Shown here in pieces: positions 28,391-37,225 of a DNA stretch of 63,059 nt. This DNA is from Acinetobacter sp. NIPH 2699 (GTDB taxonomy: Bacteria > Pseudomonadota > Gammaproteobacteria > Pseudomonadales > Moraxellaceae), in contig NZ_JAKZGL010000019.1 in the NCBI RefSeq assembly GCF_022549355.1, positions 1 to 63,059 on the forward strand. The letters are read 5' to 3'. The notes under the pieces are model-generated. The model ran no database searches and was not told the DNA's origin. It worked only from the letters and a program-made list of their open reading frames with translations. A program made the translations under genes and the position numbers. The first letter of the stretch is position 1, and each line of letters opens with the position of its first letter.

Positions 28391-28414
28391 AAAAAAAGGC
28401 GCTTACGCGCCTTT
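28391..28414 (-). terminator. Terminator or attenuator between tig and clpP
   Basis: Stem AAAGGCGC (28395-28402) and GCGCCTTT (28407-28414) with loop TTAC; on the minus strand it is followed by a T-run. It lies 20 bases past the tig stop. Confidence 0.82.
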
Positions 28415-28433
28415 CTTCTCAACTCTTGAAAGA

Positions 28434-29765
28434 TTAGCCACGACGAGCTTGTTGCTCTTTCAATAAGTCTTCATAGCTTACAGCAACTTCATTTACTTTA
28501 GCAGCAGCTAAAATATGGTCAACCACTTGGTCTTCTAAAACCACAGCTTCGATTTGAGCACGTTGCTGTTTATCCGTTTTAAAGTATTCAACAACTTCTG
28601 TTGGATCTTCATAAGAAGAAGCCATGTCATCGATATAAGCTTCTACACGCGCTTGATCAACTTCAAGTTTCGCATCAGCCATGACTTTGCTAACTAATAC
28701 ACCAAGTTTAACTGATTTTTCAGCTTGTTCTTTGAACAATTCATCAGGAAGCATGCTGCTATCAAATGATTGCGCACCTTGAGCACCAAACTGTTGCGTA
28801 AACTGTTGGATCATTTGTTGACGTTGACGGTCAATTTCTTGAGCAACCATTGAAGCTGGTACTTCAATCTCATTTGCAGCAACAAGTGCATCAAATGCAG
28901 CTTGTTTAATTTGGTTACGAAGACCGTTACGAACTTCACGATCCATATTCTTGCGAACGTCAGCTTTTAACTTGTCTAAGCCTTCTTCTTCAGTCACACC
29001 AAAAATCTTTAAGAATTCAGCATCAATTTCTGGAAGCTTTGGTTTTTCAACTTGCTTCACTGTGATTTTGAATTGAGCAGCTTTACCAGCCAAGTTTTCA
29101 GCTTGATAATCTTCAGGGAAAGTCACATCAATCACTTTCTCTTCGCCCGCTTTCATGCCAACAATACCATCTTCAAAACCTGGGATCATACGACCTGAAC
29201 CAAGTACCAGTTTAAAGTCTTCAGCAGTACCGCCTTCAAACTTCTCACCATCCACAGTACCTTCAAAGTCGAAAGTCACTTGCATGTCTTTCTTCGCCAT
29301 ACCTTTAGTTACAGCCCAAGTTTGACGTTGTTTTTGCAAGTTTTCGATCATGGTATCAACGTCTTTATCGTTGATTTCAGATGATTTACGTTCAACTTCC
29401 AAGTCAGCAAAAGCTTTCACTTCAACTTCTGGATAAACCTCAACAGTCGCTTCAAAAACTAAAGCATCATCTTTGTTTTCAACTTTATCAATGTTCGGCA
29501 TACCGACAGCATTGATTTTTTCTTGTTGAATTGCTTCAAATACAGTGTCACGAATGATGTCATTCACAACTTCTTGATAAATACCCGCACCATATTCACG
29601 GCGTACTACATTTAAAGGCACTTTACCTGGACGGAAGCCGTTGATCTTCACAGTTTTGGCAGTGCGCTGTAAGCGAGCTTCAAACTGCTCGTTAACACGG
29701 CTCGTCGGTACAGAAACATTTAAACGACGGGCAACGCCCGAAACCGCTTCAGTCGTTACTTGCAT
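28434..29765 (-). CDS. tig: Trigger factor
   Basis: A 443-residue ribosome-bound chaperone. The N-terminal ribosome-binding domain contains the signature around [12 protein letters not shown] (43-54), which contacts L23. The FKBP-type prolyl isomerase domain spans about 160-245 ([17 protein letters not shown] ... [12 protein letters not shown]). The C-terminal helical arms follow. It is the first gene of the common tig-clpP-clpX neighbourhood. Confidence 0.96.
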   Translation of the reverse strand: MQVTTEAVSGVARRLNVSVPTSRVNEQFEARLQRTAKTVKINGFRPGKVPLNVVRREYGAGIYQEVVNDIIRDTVFEAIQQEKINAVGMPNIDKVENKDDALVFEATVEVYPEVEVKAFADLEVERKSSEINDKDVDTMIENLQKQRQTWAVTKGMAKKDMQVTFDFEGTVDGEKFEGGTAEDFKLVLGSGRMIPGFEDGIVGMKAGEEKVIDVTFPEDYQAENLAGKAAQFKITVKQVEKPKLPEIDAEFLKIFGVTEEEGLDKLKADVRKNMDREVRNGLRNQIKQAAFDALVAANEIEVPASMVAQEIDRQRQQMIQQFTQQFGAQGAQSFDSSMLPDELFKEQAEKSVKLGVLVSKVMADAKLEVDQARVEAYIDDMASSYEDPTEVVEYFKTDKQQRAQIEAVVLEDQVVDHILAAAKVNEVAVSYEDLLKEQQARRG

Positions 29766-29945
29766 GGCTTCCTCGATATATAGTTAGTAATAACAATTTT
29801 TTAAAGTGCCACATTATATGACAACTTTTCAGATATACAAAATTAGATGATGAAAAAGTCACTTACTTTATTTTTTTCTCTTAATTAATACTGATTTAAC
29901 ACATTTCTTAAATGAAACTTAAAATAGTGTTTCTTTTTGTTGTAA

Positions 29946-29966
29946 ATGATAAAGCATATCATTATT
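29946..29966 (+). promoter_or_regulatory. Fur-box-like operator upstream of first TonB receptor
   Basis: ATGATA-aagca-TATCAT forms a 17-base palindrome (29946-29962). Compared by eye with the 19-base Fur consensus, 29948-29966 matches at 14 positions. It lies 54 bases before the ATG at 30020, a suitable place for iron-dependent repression. Confidence 0.6.
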
Positions 29967-30019
29967 ATTTCAATGCTCTTTTATTGCTTACTTGTCTCTC
30001 ACTTTTTGAGAATATCTTT

Positions 30020-32197
30020 ATGTCTAAGTTCAAACTTCATCCACTTTCAGTCGCATTAGTTGCTCTATCTGCTCACTCAGCTTATGCCATAGAGGCAGAA
30101 ACAGCGCCGCATCAACTTTCAACGATTGTAGTAACTGCCGCAGGATATGAACAAAAAGTTACTGATGCGCCAGCATCAGTTACTGTCATTACGGAGGATG
30201 ATTTCAAAACCAAGCGTATTACCTCAATTGCTGATGCTTTAGCTGATGTTGAGGGTGTAGATATTAGCCCTACAGCAGGGAAAACTGGCGGTTTAAATAT
30301 TCGTATTCGTGGTATGGATGCAGAATATACGCTAGTACTTGTGGATGGTCGCCGTCAAAACTCGACTGGGGATATTGCCCCAAATGGTTTTGGTGAAAGC
30401 AATAATAGTTTTATCCCCCCTATCTCAGCAATTGAACGAATTGAAGTTATACGTGGTCCAGCTTCTACCCTTTACGGTTCAGATGCTATTGGAGGAGTTG
30501 TCAATATCATCACTAAAAAAGTAACAGATGAATGGACTGGCTCAGTTACGTTAGAAGGAACTATACTCCCGAATTCTTCCGATTTTGGCAACCAACGTGC
30601 TGTTGATGCTTTTGTGACAGGTCCACTTATTAAGGATTTACTAGGTATCCAACTTCGTGGTCGTAAAGCCGAGCGTAGCCAATCTTTTGTTACTCGACCT
30701 GATGATACTGGCAGTGATGTTGAATTAAGTATGGGCAATAACCCAACTAAATCAGAAATTGAAACTATGGGCGTGCGACTCACTCTCACGCCAACAAAAC
30801 AGCACGATATTTCTACTGAGTTTGAGCGTACAGAGCAATGGTATGATAATAGTAAAGGGCAGCTTGGTACTTTAGGTGCAAATGGTGGCTATGGCGAGGC
30901 CCAAAAATATAATCGCGACAAAGTAATCTTGGCCCATACATGGCGTTCAGATTACGGTACATTAGATTCTAGCCTGAGCCACACCAAAACCGAGACCGTG
31001 GGTCGCTTAATTCCTGCACGCGCCCAAAATATGTCAAATACAATCACACCACGTTTGCTGGAAAGTGAAGATACAATTTTTGACACCAAATTTACTACTC
31101 AAGTGATTGCTGCACACAATATCACTCTCGGCGGTCAATATTGGGATGCGAGTATTAAAGATGGTTTACGGGTCAATCAGGACGTTTCATTCAAACAATT
31201 TGGTTTATTTGTAGAGGACACTTGGTCATTAACTGATGCACTCGCACTCACCGTCGGCGTTCGCTATGACGATCATGATACCTTTGGCAGCTTCTGGACA
31301 CCACGTGCTTATGCCGTCTGGACGGCAAATGATAACTGGACAGTTAAGGGTGGTTATAGTGAAGGCTATAAAGCACCTCGTTTAGAACGTTTGACTAATG
31401 GAATCTATAACGTTGGTGGACAAGGTCGTACACCTTTATTTGGTAACCCAAATTTAAAACCTGAAACCAGTAATAACTTTGAAATCGGTACTTACTTCAA
31501 CAATAATAATAACTTCGACTTTAACGTGACCGCATTTTATAGTCAGGTGAAAGATAAAATTGTCAGCGGCAATAGTGAGCTAAGATGTTCAACAGCAACC
31601 AATAAAGAAGAATGTGAAGACTTTATGATCAGTGTGGGTACACCATGGATTATGAGTGATAACCGTGGGACACCTGATTCATGGAACGTCACTCGCCCAA
31701 CCAATGCCGAAAAAGCCGAAATCTACGGGATTGAAACTGGTTTAAACTGGGAATTTGCTGCTGATTGGAAATTAGGCCTTAATTACACTTGGACAGAGAC
31801 CGAAATTGATGATGCGACATTGGGTAATCCTCCATTAAACGACACACCAGAACACATCGTGAATGCGATCGTAAAATGGCAAGCCAGTGATAATGCACAA
31901 TTATGGGCAAGAGCCGAATATCGTAGTGATCGTGCACGCTACCTCAAAACCTATGACAATCTCACTACGGCTGAGAAGCAGGTTTATGACGAGTTAGGTG
32001 ACTATAAGGCTTATACCCTGTTCCATATGGGTTCTAACTTTAATATCACCAATAACTGGGATGTTGGCGTAGCATTGTATAACGTCTTTGATAAAAACTT
32101 TACCGATTATGTGAAACTCGAGAACAGTTACTATAATCGTTACAGTAACACTCAAGAAGGTCGTCGTGTACAGCTAAGTACAACGTTCAAATTCTAA
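30020..32197 (+). CDS. TonB-dependent outer-membrane receptor (FepA/PirA-like)
   Basis: A 725-residue receptor: signal peptide MSKFKLHPLSVALVALSAHSAYA, a TonB-box-like STIVVTAAG, plug domain (about 45-165, with GMDAEYTLVLVDGRRQN and ERIEVIRGPASTLYGSDAIGGVVNI) and a 22-strand barrel that ends in the classical C-terminal Phe (STTFKF). Two cysteines near residue 530-545 (CSTATNKEEC) should form an extracellular-loop disulfide. The ligand is unknown; catecholate siderophores are the most likely for this plug type. The frame is open for 36 more codons upstream, but that part overlaps the Fur-box-like site, so ATG 30020 is chosen. A second receptor lies downstream behind its own operator. Confidence 0.86.
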   Translation: MSKFKLHPLSVALVALSAHSAYAIEAETAPHQLSTIVVTAAGYEQKVTDAPASVTVITEDDFKTKRITSIADALADVEGVDISPTAGKTGGLNIRIRGMDAEYTLVLVDGRRQNSTGDIAPNGFGESNNSFIPPISAIERIEVIRGPASTLYGSDAIGGVVNIITKKVTDEWTGSVTLEGTILPNSSDFGNQRAVDAFVTGPLIKDLLGIQLRGRKAERSQSFVTRPDDTGSDVELSMGNNPTKSEIETMGVRLTLTPTKQHDISTEFERTEQWYDNSKGQLGTLGANGGYGEAQKYNRDKVILAHTWRSDYGTLDSSLSHTKTETVGRLIPARAQNMSNTITPRLLESEDTIFDTKFTTQVIAAHNITLGGQYWDASIKDGLRVNQDVSFKQFGLFVEDTWSLTDALALTVGVRYDDHDTFGSFWTPRAYAVWTANDNWTVKGGYSEGYKAPRLERLTNGIYNVGGQGRTPLFGNPNLKPETSNNFEIGTYFNNNNNFDFNVTAFYSQVKDKIVSGNSELRCSTATNKEECEDFMISVGTPWIMSDNRGTPDSWNVTRPTNAEKAEIYGIETGLNWEFAADWKLGLNYTWTETEIDDATLGNPPLNDTPEHIVNAIVKWQASDNAQLWARAEYRSDRARYLKTYDNLTTAEKQVYDELGDYKAYTLFHMGSNFNITNNWDVGVALYNVFDKNFTDYVKLENSYYNRYSNTQEGRRVQLSTTFKF

Positions 32198-32216
32198 ATT
32201 TCCAGCTCAGCTTCTT

Positions 32217-32245
32217 AAGGCTATCCACATGGATGGCCTTTTTTA
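32217..32245 (+). terminator. Terminator after first TonB receptor
   Basis: Stem AAGGCTATCC with GGATGGCCTT around loop ACAT, one mismatch, followed by TTTT. The region 32246-32524 behind it is very AT-rich and shows no gene. Confidence 0.8.
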
Positions 32246-32524
32246 CACAAAAATGCTTTGCTGCTTAAATTTCAGCCTAGCCCTACAAATTACCAATAAA
32301 GTGCTATTACAGCCAATTTAACCAAAAATTAAAAATAACTTGATGATTTTATATTTATTCTAACTTCACTTTAATTTATTGAATTTCATACATTTATTTA
32401 TCCACTTATAGAAAATAAATGTATCGACATTATCAATCCAAGAATAAATAGTTATGCATTTCAACATATTAAATAAAATTAATCCCTAAACCAGAAAACC
32501 ATGACAAATAAAGCTATTGATAGT

Positions 32525-32543
32525 AATAATAATTATCATTAGA
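32525..32543 (+). promoter_or_regulatory. Fur-box-like operator upstream of piuA
   Basis: AATAATAATTATCATTAGA matches the 19-base Fur consensus at 14 positions by eye, 118 bases ahead of the ATG at 32661. It probably makes piuA, piuC and the following oxidase gene iron-repressed. Confidence 0.55.
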
Positions 32544-32660
32544 CTTCGCACACATTGTTACATATTTTAACAATTAATTCACTTTTACCGCATTATTCGT
32601 AAAAGTTTCACAACGTTGTTAGTTCTGTCATTCACCACTTCAATTTCGGAGTTTCTCTCA

Positions 32661-34940
32661 ATGGCAAAGATCAAAAGTCGTAAACATATTGGTACTACAC
32701 AGCTCGTTGCACTCGCTGCAAGTTTACCATTAGCTGCACATGCTGCACCTAAAGAAGAAAATGTTGCTCAACTTCCAACAATTGAAGTGAAAGCAGAAAA
32801 TACCTACAAAGCCAATACTGTAAGCTCTCCAAAATATACACAACCGTTAGTTGATACACCACAAACCGTACAAGTCATCAAAAAAGAACTTCTACAAGAA
32901 CAAGGTGCAGCCTCTTTAATGGAAGCACTGCGTAACACGCCGGGGATTACCCTTCAAATGGGTGAGAATGGGAATACCAGTGCTGGTGATACTTTCCAAA
33001 TGCGTGGTTTCTCTACCCAAACATCAACATATGTAGATGGAATTCGTGACCTTGGTGCTGTAAGCCGTGATGTATTTAACCTAGAACAAATCGAAGTTGT
33101 GAAAGGTCCATCAGGTGCTGAAGCCGGTCGTGGTTCTGCTTCTGGTTATATCAACTTAGTTACTAAGTTACCAAAAGCTGAAAATAGTCGTGAGGTTTCT
33201 GCACGTTATAACACTGCTGAAAATGCACGTTTAACTGCCGATATCAATCAGGCCATCAATGAAAGTGTCGCTATTCGTTTAAATGCAATGGGTCAAGATG
33301 GTGGAGTTGAAGGTCGTGATGTCATTGAAAACAACGGTTGGGCTGTAGCCCCCTCAATTGCTTTTGGCTTGGATTCGGACACACGTTTTTACTTATACTC
33401 ACAACACATTCGCCAACGTAACACTCCAGACGGTGGTATTCCAACCGTTGGTATGAAAGGCTTTTTTAATGCGGATGCTAAATTAAATAGTGCTAAAAAA
33501 GTTGACCGCTCTAATTACTACGGCAGCGTCAATGATTATGAAGATATTGATGCTGATATGATCACCGCAAAAATCGAAAGTGATTTTGGTGAAAAAATTA
33601 AATTTACCAACACCACCCGTTATGGCAAATCTCAAATGAATCGAGCTTTAACAGGGATTAATGGATTAAGCCGAAATATACCAAACACAACACCAGTACA
33701 ACAATCAGACAACCCTCATGACTGGACGGTTGCCCGCTCGCATCAAGGTGTAGATCAAGAAAATAAAATCTTAGCTAATATTTCAGCATTAAACTTTAAC
33801 TTTAAAACAGGTGCAGTCGAACATGACCTCGTTGCTGGTTTAGAGTTTCTGCAAGAGCAGCAAATTTCTCGTACGTTATCAACTCAAGCACCGGGGCAAA
33901 TTCCAGCACCGTCAACAAAACCTGCAAACCTATACAATCCAAATCATTATGACGTAATGCCTAAATTGGTTTACACAGGCGCTTATAGTGATGGCGAAAC
34001 TCAAACAGCCGCGGCATATTTGTTTAATACAATAAAATTATTAGACAATCGTTTGCAATTTAATGGTGGCGTACGTGTAGATTATTATCATACCGATTAT
34101 GAAGCACTAACCGTTGCAACCAATTCGACAAGTGGTATTGTGACCAAAACACCAACTGATTTAAAAGCACATGACACATTAGTCAGTTGGAAACTGGGTA
34201 GCTTATTTAAACCAACGGAAAATAGCAGTGTTTATGCGTCTTATGCAAAATCACTAACCCCTCCAGGCAGTGCAAACTTTGGTCTGTCAGCCGCAGAAAA
34301 TAATGCCAATAACTCTTTTGCTAAACCACAGGAAACCAATCACTATGAAGTGGGTGGAAAGTGGGATGTGTTACAGAGTAAGTTAGCTTTGAACGCAGCA
34401 GTATACCGCACTGAAAATGAAAACCAGTTTACCACTGACCCGATTACCAAAGAATCTATTCAAGAAGGTAAAACACGTGTTGAGGGTGTAGAGCTTGGAG
34501 TAGTCGGTCAAATCACAGATGCTTGGAATATTTCTGCGGGCGTTGCTCATATGAAAACCAAGCAAAAAAATCAGCAAGGCTTTAATGCTGATGGCGATAA
34601 AACGATCACTGATTCAGTTCGTTGGTCACCAGATTGGACTGCATCTTTATGGACAACATATGATATTGCGGGCTTTAAGGTCGGTTTAGGCGCACGTTAT
34701 GTAGATGAACAAAAACGTGTGATTACAGATAGTAAGGCTCCAGCAAATATGCCATCTGTTCCATCTTATGTTGTATTCGATGCAATGGCAGGTTATAGCA
34801 TTAATAAAAATGCATCAGTTAACCTCAATGTTTATAACCTTGCTGATAAAGAATACATCAGTGCATTAAACAATGGTGGTAGCCGCTTTGTTTTAGGTCA
34901 ACCACGTTCGGCAGCGTTAACGTTCAACTATAAGTTCTAA
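32661..34940 (+). CDS. piuA: TonB-dependent catecholate siderophore receptor (PiuA/Fiu-like)
   Basis: A 759-residue outer-membrane receptor. It has a signal peptide ending AAHAAP, TonB box-like LPTIEVKAE, a plug with PLVDTPQTVQVI and RGFSTQTSTYVDGIRDLGAVSRDVFNLEQIEVVKGPSGAEAGRGSASG-type features, and a barrel ending with Phe (TFNYKF). The plug pattern is that of the Fiu/PiuA group, which takes up monomeric catecholates and carries siderophore-linked antibiotics in Pseudomonas and Acinetobacter. The gene next door is piuC, the usual partner. ATG 32661 has GGAG 9 bases upstream. The assignment within siderophore receptors is by pattern and context. Confidence 0.85.
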   Translation: MAKIKSRKHIGTTQLVALAASLPLAAHAAPKEENVAQLPTIEVKAENTYKANTVSSPKYTQPLVDTPQTVQVIKKELLQEQGAASLMEALRNTPGITLQMGENGNTSAGDTFQMRGFSTQTSTYVDGIRDLGAVSRDVFNLEQIEVVKGPSGAEAGRGSASGYINLVTKLPKAENSREVSARYNTAENARLTADINQAINESVAIRLNAMGQDGGVEGRDVIENNGWAVAPSIAFGLDSDTRFYLYSQHIRQRNTPDGGIPTVGMKGFFNADAKLNSAKKVDRSNYYGSVNDYEDIDADMITAKIESDFGEKIKFTNTTRYGKSQMNRALTGINGLSRNIPNTTPVQQSDNPHDWTVARSHQGVDQENKILANISALNFNFKTGAVEHDLVAGLEFLQEQQISRTLSTQAPGQIPAPSTKPANLYNPNHYDVMPKLVYTGAYSDGETQTAAAYLFNTIKLLDNRLQFNGGVRVDYYHTDYEALTVATNSTSGIVTKTPTDLKAHDTLVSWKLGSLFKPTENSSVYASYAKSLTPPGSANFGLSAAENNANNSFAKPQETNHYEVGGKWDVLQSKLALNAAVYRTENENQFTTDPITKESIQEGKTRVEGVELGVVGQITDAWNISAGVAHMKTKQKNQQGFNADGDKTITDSVRWSPDWTASLWTTYDIAGFKVGLGARYVDEQKRVITDSKAPANMPSVPSYVVFDAMAGYSINKNASVNLNVYNLADKEYISALNNGGSRFVLGQPRSAALTFNYKF

Positions 34941-34977
34941 ATTGTTTATTGAGTCTTTTAAGGTTTAATAAATAAGC

Positions 34978-35018
34978 ACAGCCTGTCAGAAAAGATATAA
35001 TTTTCGGGCAGGCTGTTT
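34978..35018 (+). terminator. Hairpin between piuA and piuC (attenuator or weak terminator)
   Basis: ACAGCCTG (34978-34985) pairs with CAGGCTGT (35009-35016) and an inner GAAAA/TTTTC pair extends the stem; only three T follow. It may reduce, but not abolish, readthrough from piuA into piuC. Confidence 0.55.
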
Positions 35019-35038
35019 CGTATTGAAAGGTTTTAAAA

Positions 35039-35722
35039 ATGATGTTGCATATTCCTGAACTATTAAACAAGCAACAAGTCACTGAACTTCGTCAGCAACT
35101 CAAACAACAAGAACTTTGGGTCAATGGTACTCAGAGTGCGGGCGTACAAGCACAACTGATGAAAAACAACTTACAAATCGATATTCATAGTGATGTATAC
35201 CGATCTATCAGTCAGAGTGTGCTAACGGCATTACAACAAAATTTACTGCTCCGCTCAGCGGCTCTTCCCCAACACATTTTATCTCCAATGTTTAATTGCT
35301 ACCAAAATCATGGCAATTATGGCAACCATGTGGATAGTGCAATTCAATATTCTTCAAGAATAGGACAAACGATTCGCACCGATGTCTCAATTACCCTCTT
35401 TTTATCTGAACCTGATGAATATGAAGGTGGTGAACTGATTATTGAAGATACCTATGGCAGCCATGAAGTCAAACTGGATGCAGGTGATGCAATTTTATAT
35501 CCCTCAACCAGCTTGCACCGAGTAGAGCCTGTAACTCAGGGTAGTCGCATTGCCGCATTTACATGGATTCAAAGTATGGTCAAAGATGACTGGCAACGAA
35601 CCATGCTGTTTAATTTAGACATGACGATTTTAAAACTCAGACAACAACTTGGGGATTCAGATGAAGTTGTTGCATTGACAAGCCATTATCATAACTTATT
35701 GAGACAATGGGGAACGCTATAA
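35039..35722 (+). CDS. piuC: Fe(II)/2-oxoglutarate-dependent dioxygenase PiuC (YbiX, PKHD type)
   Basis: A 227-residue cytoplasmic PKHD-type hydroxylase. The iron ligands H97, D99 (NHVDS) and H160 (SLHRVEP) and the 2-oxoglutarate-binding R170 (GSRIAAFTW) are all present. PiuC/YbiX genes accompany Fiu/PiuA receptors across Gammaproteobacteria, but their substrate is not established. Two Met codons in a row (35039, 35042) are possible starts. The stop overlaps the start of the next gene (TAATG), so the two are translationally coupled. Confidence 0.93.
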   Translation: MMLHIPELLNKQQVTELRQQLKQQELWVNGTQSAGVQAQLMKNNLQIDIHSDVYRSISQSVLTALQQNLLLRSAALPQHILSPMFNCYQNHGNYGNHVDSAIQYSSRIGQTIRTDVSITLFLSEPDEYEGGELIIEDTYGSHEVKLDAGDAILYPSTSLHRVEPVTQGSRIAAFTWIQSMVKDDWQRTMLFNLDMTILKLRQQLGDSDEVVALTSHYHNLLRQWGTL

Positions 35723-36825
35723 TGCCTCAATTGCATCCCCTCCCGCCTTTAACGGCGATTCCAGCAAAGCTACAAACCATTGCTGATTATGAAGCTGAAG
35801 CCCAACTGCATCTCCCCGAATCAACTTGGCACTATTTACAAGGTGGAGCCATGCACGAACTCAGTGTGCGCCGCAATATGCTCCAGTTTCAGGATATCCA
35901 ATTGACTCCACGTCATTTAAATGATTTAACTGCTGGACATACACAGCTAAATTTATTTGGGCAACATTATCCTCACCCTCTGTTTTTAGCGCCGATCGGG
36001 CACCAAGCGCTGTTTCATTCTCAAGCGGAATACGCCTCTGCCCTTGCCGCAGAAGTTATGCAAAGCAACTTTATTTTAAGTACTTTAACCAATACACACC
36101 TGACCAATCTCAACAAAGAAAATCCCTATAAATGGTTTCAATTGTATTGGCAAGGGAATCGAGAAAAATCGTTAGCCTTAGTCAAACTTGCACAACAACA
36201 TCACTATAAAGCCATCGTAATCACCATTGATGCTCCACATGTCGGTATTCGAGATCGCGAACGTAAAGCTTTTTTCCAACTGCCAGCGGATATGCAACAT
36301 CCACATGCCCCAGCTCATTTTGAAATCAGTCATTTAAATGAGGGAGAGCATCCAGTTTTTCATGGGTTGATGGCAATGGCACCGAAATGGGAGGATATTG
36401 CATGGTTAATCAAGCATACAGATTTGCCAGTGATTCTGAAGGGCGTACTCCACCCTGTCGATGCCAAAAAATCTTTAGAATATGGTGTTTCGGGTCTCAT
36501 TGTGTCTAACCATGGTGGACGAGTATTAGATACAACGATCTCACCATTAATTGCTCTGCAAAAAATCAGAGCTGTTGTCCCCGCAGACTACCCTGTGTTA
36601 TTGGATGGCGGAATTCGTCGTGGTTCGGATGTCTTTAAAGCAATTGCGCTGGGAGCATCTGCGGTTTTGATTGGCCGACCTTATATTTATGGTTTGGCAA
36701 CCGCTGGCGCTTTAGGTGTTGCACATGTCTTGAAAATCTTAAAGGAAGAATTCGAAATCACTATGGCACTCATGGGAACGGCTACCTTAAATGACATCAA
36801 CCAAGACTTTATTTATCAAGATTAG
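35722..36825 (+). CDS. FMN-dependent alpha-hydroxy-acid oxidizing protein
   Basis: A 367-residue member of the glycolate oxidase/lactate dehydrogenase family that oxidises L-2-hydroxy acids with FMN. The key residues are present: Y38 (HYLQGGA), Y142 (FQLYWQ), D170 (TIDAP), K240 (VILKGV), H264 and R267 (SNHGGR), then the FMN phosphate loop DGGIRRGSDVFKAIALGA and IGRPYIYG. The ATG at 35722 overlaps the piuC stop and has GGGGAA upstream; the frame from 35707 is not needed. An oxidase here suggests hydroxy-acid processing tied to iron uptake, for example of a siderophore moiety, but that is inference. Confidence 0.9.
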   Translation: MPQLHPLPPLTAIPAKLQTIADYEAEAQLHLPESTWHYLQGGAMHELSVRRNMLQFQDIQLTPRHLNDLTAGHTQLNLFGQHYPHPLFLAPIGHQALFHSQAEYASALAAEVMQSNFILSTLTNTHLTNLNKENPYKWFQLYWQGNREKSLALVKLAQQHHYKAIVITIDAPHVGIRDRERKAFFQLPADMQHPHAPAHFEISHLNEGEHPVFHGLMAMAPKWEDIAWLIKHTDLPVILKGVLHPVDAKKSLEYGVSGLIVSNHGGRVLDTTISPLIALQKIRAVVPADYPVLLDGGIRRGSDVFKAIALGASAVLIGRPYIYGLATAGALGVAHVLKILKEEFEITMALMGTATLNDINQDFIYQD

Positions 36826-37007
36826 ATAAAATATCGGAAAATATTTTCATTATTCCTACACTCAGTGCAAAAATAGGAAATTATTTCTTGTTCGTTGCAA
36901 TTAAAATGTTTATAGACCTTTGCAGTGCTTGTATTTTCACCTAGACTGATTCCTATTACGTGATTAATATAGCTGCAAAACCAAATAACTGATTTGAATG
37001 GTAGATC
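36826..37007. other. AT-rich spacer upstream of the leuA leader
   Basis: About 180 bases without a supportable gene. It should contain the leuA promoter. A 70-codon frame on the minus strand (36822-37034) lacks a ribosome binding site and is antisense to the leader, so I do not call it. Confidence 0.35.
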
Positions 37008-37091
37008 ATGAAAACAAATCACAGCGTTACCCATCCGTCATATACCAAACATTCCGCTGCTCTGCTGATGCTGCGCCTCGCGCGCGTATAA
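37008..37091 (+). CDS. Candidate leuA leader peptide, 27 residues
   Basis: A short frame ATG...TAA 135 bases before leuA, ending ALLMLRLARV. All four leucines, clustered in the last ten residues, use CTG or CTC, whereas genes in this window mostly use TTA/TTG. Runs of rare codons for the pathway's product are the hallmark of attenuation peptides. The coding segment is GC-richer than its surroundings. The ribosome binding site (GGTAG) is weak. A hairpin TGCCTA-GTCTTT-TAGGCA (37098-37115) follows, but no T-run comes after it, so a classic rho-independent attenuator is not visible. Confidence 0.6.
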   Translation: MKTNHSVTHPSYTKHSAALLMLRLARV

Positions 37092-37097
37092 ATTTTT

Positions 37098-37115
37098 TGC
37101 CTAGTCTTTTAGGCA
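37098..37115 (+). promoter_or_regulatory. Hairpin between leader peptide and leuA
   Basis: Perfect 6-bp stem TGCCTA/TAGGCA around GTCTTT, seven bases past the leader stop codon and preceded by a six-T run. A ribosome stalled at the leucine codons would sit just before it. Its role as antiterminator or processing element is inferred. Confidence 0.4.
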
Positions 37116-37225
37116 CTCGAAACATAAATCCTCTTTAAATTTATTCTGATAGACACCATATATATTTATAGTACGTTGCATTTACGCTGAACATGCAACC
37201 CCTGCTATGACAAGGAGTTAGCATA

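Noticed and set aside
29912..30019. N-terminal extension of the first TonB receptor
   Set aside because: It would place coding sequence over the Fur-box-like operator and put a normal signal peptide inside the protein.
36822..37034. A 70-codon minus-strand frame between the FMN oxidase and leuA
   Set aside because: No ribosome binding site, low-quality composition and overlap with the candidate leuA leader on the other strand.
37098..37115. Hairpin after the leader peptide considered as a rho-independent attenuator
   Set aside because: The T-run precedes rather than follows the stem, so it is listed only as a hairpin of unknown role.
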